In this document: piece by piece, positions 42,533 through 44,736 of the stretch
How positions within the stretch are numbered: position 1 is the stretch's first letter
Layout of the letters: each line of letters begins with the position of its first letter
Assembly (NCBI GenBank): GCA_029866125.1
Contig: JARWZZ010000018.1
Coordinates: 1 to 44,736 of the forward strand
Origin: Limnobacter sp.
Lineage (GTDB): Bacteria > Pseudomonadota > Gammaproteobacteria > Burkholderiales > Burkholderiaceae_B
Length of the DNA: 44,736 nt
Reading direction: 5' to 3'
The notes under the pieces: model-generated
The model's input: only the letters and a program-made list of their open reading frames with translations
Database searches by the model: none
What the model was told of the DNA's origin: nothing
Translations under genes and position numbers: made by a program

Positions 42533-42917
42533 TGCTGTACCTCGCGGTTAAAAAAAACACGGAAGTCCGCTATGGGTCGAAAGCAGTCACCTTTCATGGA
42601 TAATTCAAAGTTTGTTATGGTCGATTATCGGCCGAGGCTGACATCAGGACTGACGGTCGAAACATCTGAGGTATAAGCGAAAGCGGTCTTCGACACCAAA
42701 GCAGTAGTCGATAACTTTGGTAACACTAAGACCGGGATCTCGGCTCGGCATTTGGTGAGAAATAAACAGGGTTTATTTTTCACTCCGGTCATGCGATCGT
42801 CTCCAACCATTTGGAGTAATTAAGTTAATGAAATAATTCGCGATTTTCGGATAAATGGATATTGCCATTATTGTTCTATAAATCAAGTTAGACCGCTTGC
42901 AACGAGGTACGAGCAGC
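42533..42917. other. Intergenic region with repeat-like remnants, no gene
   Basis: 385 bases before the AIPR gene. GTCCGCTATGGGTCGA (42565-42580) and AAGCGAAAGCGGTC (around 42677) look like scraps of short dispersed repeats that I have seen in proteobacterial intergenic DNA (from memory, not checked). No firm frame is present. Short frames on the minus strand have no ribosome site. Confidence 0.45.
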
Positions 42918-44693
42918 ATGCAATACGAAACCTTTCTTAGCATCCTCGACCGGCTTCGCGCCGAAGCACCAGATGCCTTGGCAAAGAAATATCGTCCCGA
43001 TCCTTTGGATGTAGAAAAGGTAAACCAAGCTCGCGCTCGCGCCTTCATTCATCTGTACTTGAAGGTTATGTTTGGGCTTGCCGAATTCGCGCATCGCGAA
43101 CGCACGATCACAGATGCAAGCGGCGATGGTGGAATTGACGGCTACTTCATCGACACTGAGGCGCGGACGATTCATCTCATTCAATCGAAGTTCCGAACCA
43201 CACAGAAGAACTTTGAGAACAAGGAGATCGCGATTGAAGAGCTCCTCGCAATGGACATCAATCGGATTCTTGACGGTGAGAAGACTTCCGAAGATGGTGC
43301 CCCCTACAACGGCAAGATTCTCCAGTTACAACGGGAAGTCTCCGCACTCCCTGATGTTGCACGGTACGTCTATCGCGTAGTGATACTGGCAAACCTGACA
43401 GGCATTTCTTCCTCAAAGCTTAGGCAGCTAACTGGCGGTTACCCGCCTGAAATATTTGACTTCGAGAAGACATACAAGCGCTTAGTCTTCCCAGTTCTCA
43501 CTGGCATGTACTTCGCTGCAAGCGACATCGTGATCCCCGTTGATCTGTCGAACAAGAACGCGGGGAGCAAGATTAGCTACAATGTACGGACGAAATACAG
43601 CGACTGCGAGATAACGGTGCTTTTCGTACCTACGCTGGAAATCGCTAAGGTGATGGGCAAGTACAAGAACACCATCCTCAAGTACAACCCCCGCAGTTAC
43701 CTTGATCTTGAGGGTCAAAGCGTAAACACCGCGATCAAGAATACGATCCTTGAAACAGAGACGAATGAGTTCGCCTTGTTCAACAACGGGATCACCATGC
43801 TTTCCGAAGAGACGAATATCAACGAAAAGATCGGTCAGAAGAACAAGGCCCAACTGCGTGTAAAGAACCCCCAGATCATTAACGGAGGGCAAACGTCATT
43901 CACACTGAGTCGGATCTACGCAGACAACTTGGACAAAGCCGAAGAAGTCTTCCGTGACAAGGAAGTTCTTCTGAAGATCATTACTCTACTGGACAACGAT
44001 TCGGAAGCTGCAAAGCTTGAGTTGATCGATGAAATCTCGAACGCCACAAACAAGCAAACGCCGGTCATTACGGCCGACAGATTTGCGAACGAGGTCTTCC
44101 ATGCGGAGTTGCAGCACCGCGTGTTTGAGCGGCACGGCCTACTGTACGAGCGCAAACGTGGCGAGTTCTCGGATGGGATTAAGGATGGATACATCAGCCT
44201 CACTGATGTCATCGAGAGAAATCATTTCTGGCGACTCTTCTACGCCGCAAACGGAAAGATCAATCGTGGCTTTCAGAAGAAGCTCTTCCAGAAGAATGAC
44301 TTTAGCGACGTACAACCAATCGAAACGGCTGCGCTGGATCGAGTGTTCCTGGGAGTCCACGTCTTTAGGCGTCTGAGCAAGGATTTGCGCCCGAGCGTCA
44401 AGATACAAAAAGACACCTATGGAAGGGTATTCGCATACATCGAGCTGTTCCTTGGCGCAGGTCTGCTTGTAGACACAGCAACCATTGACAACAACTTGAG
44501 CCGTCTCGAGTCAGAGTGGACTGCCTTCGTCGAGCTACAGCGAAAGAAGAAGGGCCCAGGGCGCCGCGCATACATCGACAAAGCATCGGGTGAGGCAAAA
44601 GTTTCATTCAGTGAATGGAACTACTACAAGAGCTTCAACTTTGAGCGAGATCTCATTGAATTCTTTCGTAGTGCTGGGCGCCAGGCGGTTTAA
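42918..44693 (+). CDS. AIPR-family phage-defence protein with Mrr-like nuclease N-terminus
   Basis: 591 residues from ATG 42918 (CGAGG upstream; TTG 42897 less likely). The N-terminal part has a PD-(D/E)xK-type layout: DASGDGGIDGYFID (Asp74) and then IHLIQSKF (Gln89, Lys91), as in Mrr-like nucleases. The central and C-terminal part (about 230-500) has the AIPR hallmarks YNPRSYLDLEG, FALFNNGITML and NPQIINGGQTSFTLSRIY. AIPR proteins are linked to abortive infection phage resistance. No methylase or partner is visible before the window ends. Codon use (many TTC, ATC, AAG, GAC) is unlike the rest of the window, suggesting transfer. Confidence 0.85.
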   Translation: MQYETFLSILDRLRAEAPDALAKKYRPDPLDVEKVNQARARAFIHLYLKVMFGLAEFAHRERTITDASGDGGIDGYFIDTEARTIHLIQSKFRTTQKNFENKEIAIEELLAMDINRILDGEKTSEDGAPYNGKILQLQREVSALPDVARYVYRVVILANLTGISSSKLRQLTGGYPPEIFDFEKTYKRLVFPVLTGMYFAASDIVIPVDLSNKNAGSKISYNVRTKYSDCEITVLFVPTLEIAKVMGKYKNTILKYNPRSYLDLEGQSVNTAIKNTILETETNEFALFNNGITMLSEETNINEKIGQKNKAQLRVKNPQIINGGQTSFTLSRIYADNLDKAEEVFRDKEVLLKIITLLDNDSEAAKLELIDEISNATNKQTPVITADRFANEVFHAELQHRVFERHGLLYERKRGEFSDGIKDGYISLTDVIERNHFWRLFYAANGKINRGFQKKLFQKNDFSDVQPIETAALDRVFLGVHVFRRLSKDLRPSVKIQKDTYGRVFAYIELFLGAGLLVDTATIDNNLSRLESEWTAFVELQRKKKGPGRRAYIDKASGEAKVSFSEWNYYKSFNFERDLIEFFRSAGRQAV

Positions 44694-44736
44694 CCATTCC
44701 ATCGAGAGGACGTCACCCGGCAAGCCGGGCGCCGCC

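Noticed and set aside
44707..44736. Hairpin CCCGGC-AA-GCCGGG at the right edge as a terminator
   Set aside because: The loop is only two bases and no U-tract is visible before the window ends.

Overview
The window looks like a chromosomal segment of a Burkholderiales-type betaproteobacterium with moderate GC. My guess is a Limnobacter-like organism, from gene content and style only; no rRNA or marker gene here proves it. I see no tRNA, rRNA, IS element, prophage or CRISPR array.

Layout. (1) 1-2500: an unrecognised protein cut by the left edge, an outer-membrane barrel-like protein and a beta-carbonic anhydrase. (2) 2580-14620: an acyclic-terpene / branched acyl-CoA utilisation (atu-like) cluster. 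It holds a small protein, a GNAT and a TetR regulator, then AtuA, a divergent SDR, and a carboxylase/dehydrogenase operon (AtuC-, AtuD-, AtuF- and second AtuD-like). Three matching inverted repeats, TCAAAC-N4-GTTTGA or one mismatch from it, sit before the TetR operon, between AtuA and the SDR, and before atuC, so one local TetR repressor probably controls all of them. A secreted protein and a two-TM protein of unknown function lie inside the cluster. (3) 14900-18430: a repeat-rich surface-type protein, a secreted HExxH protein and an SDR. (4) 18470-21460: a 969-residue protein with a eukaryote-type USP deubiquitinase domain behind a promoter that resembles the HrpL-type box (GGAACT-N16-CCACCTA). 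A second, weaker box of this kind precedes the two-TM protein at 7696-8163. This points to a type III-like secretion regulon whose other parts lie outside the window. (5) 21445-28130: AcrR with its operator and an AcrA-AcrB-OprM-type efflux operon, then a DUF1232 membrane protein. (6) 28868-31950: a two-gene unit made of a protein with tandem 29-residue helical repeats and a C-terminal HELTH metallopeptidase-like domain, followed six bases later by a protein with CHAT (caspase-like) features. (7) 31997-39109: an FAH-family hydrolase, a CpxP/CpxR/CpxA-like envelope-stress set with a CpxR box, a Rossmann protein, a wax ester synthase/DGAT and a PhaC-like alpha/beta hydrolase. (8) 39308-44693: an accessory end with a permuted NlpC/P60-like enzyme, a secreted protein, an orphan VapB-like antitoxin, a metalloprotease-like gene split by one in-frame stop, and an Mrr-like nuclease/AIPR defence protein with different codon use.

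The most novel candidates are the USP protein with its Hrp-like promoter and the helical-repeat/HELTH plus CHAT pair. A recurrent DNA feature is short degenerate 11-13 bp tandem repeats at or just after stop codons, or in frame near gene ends.
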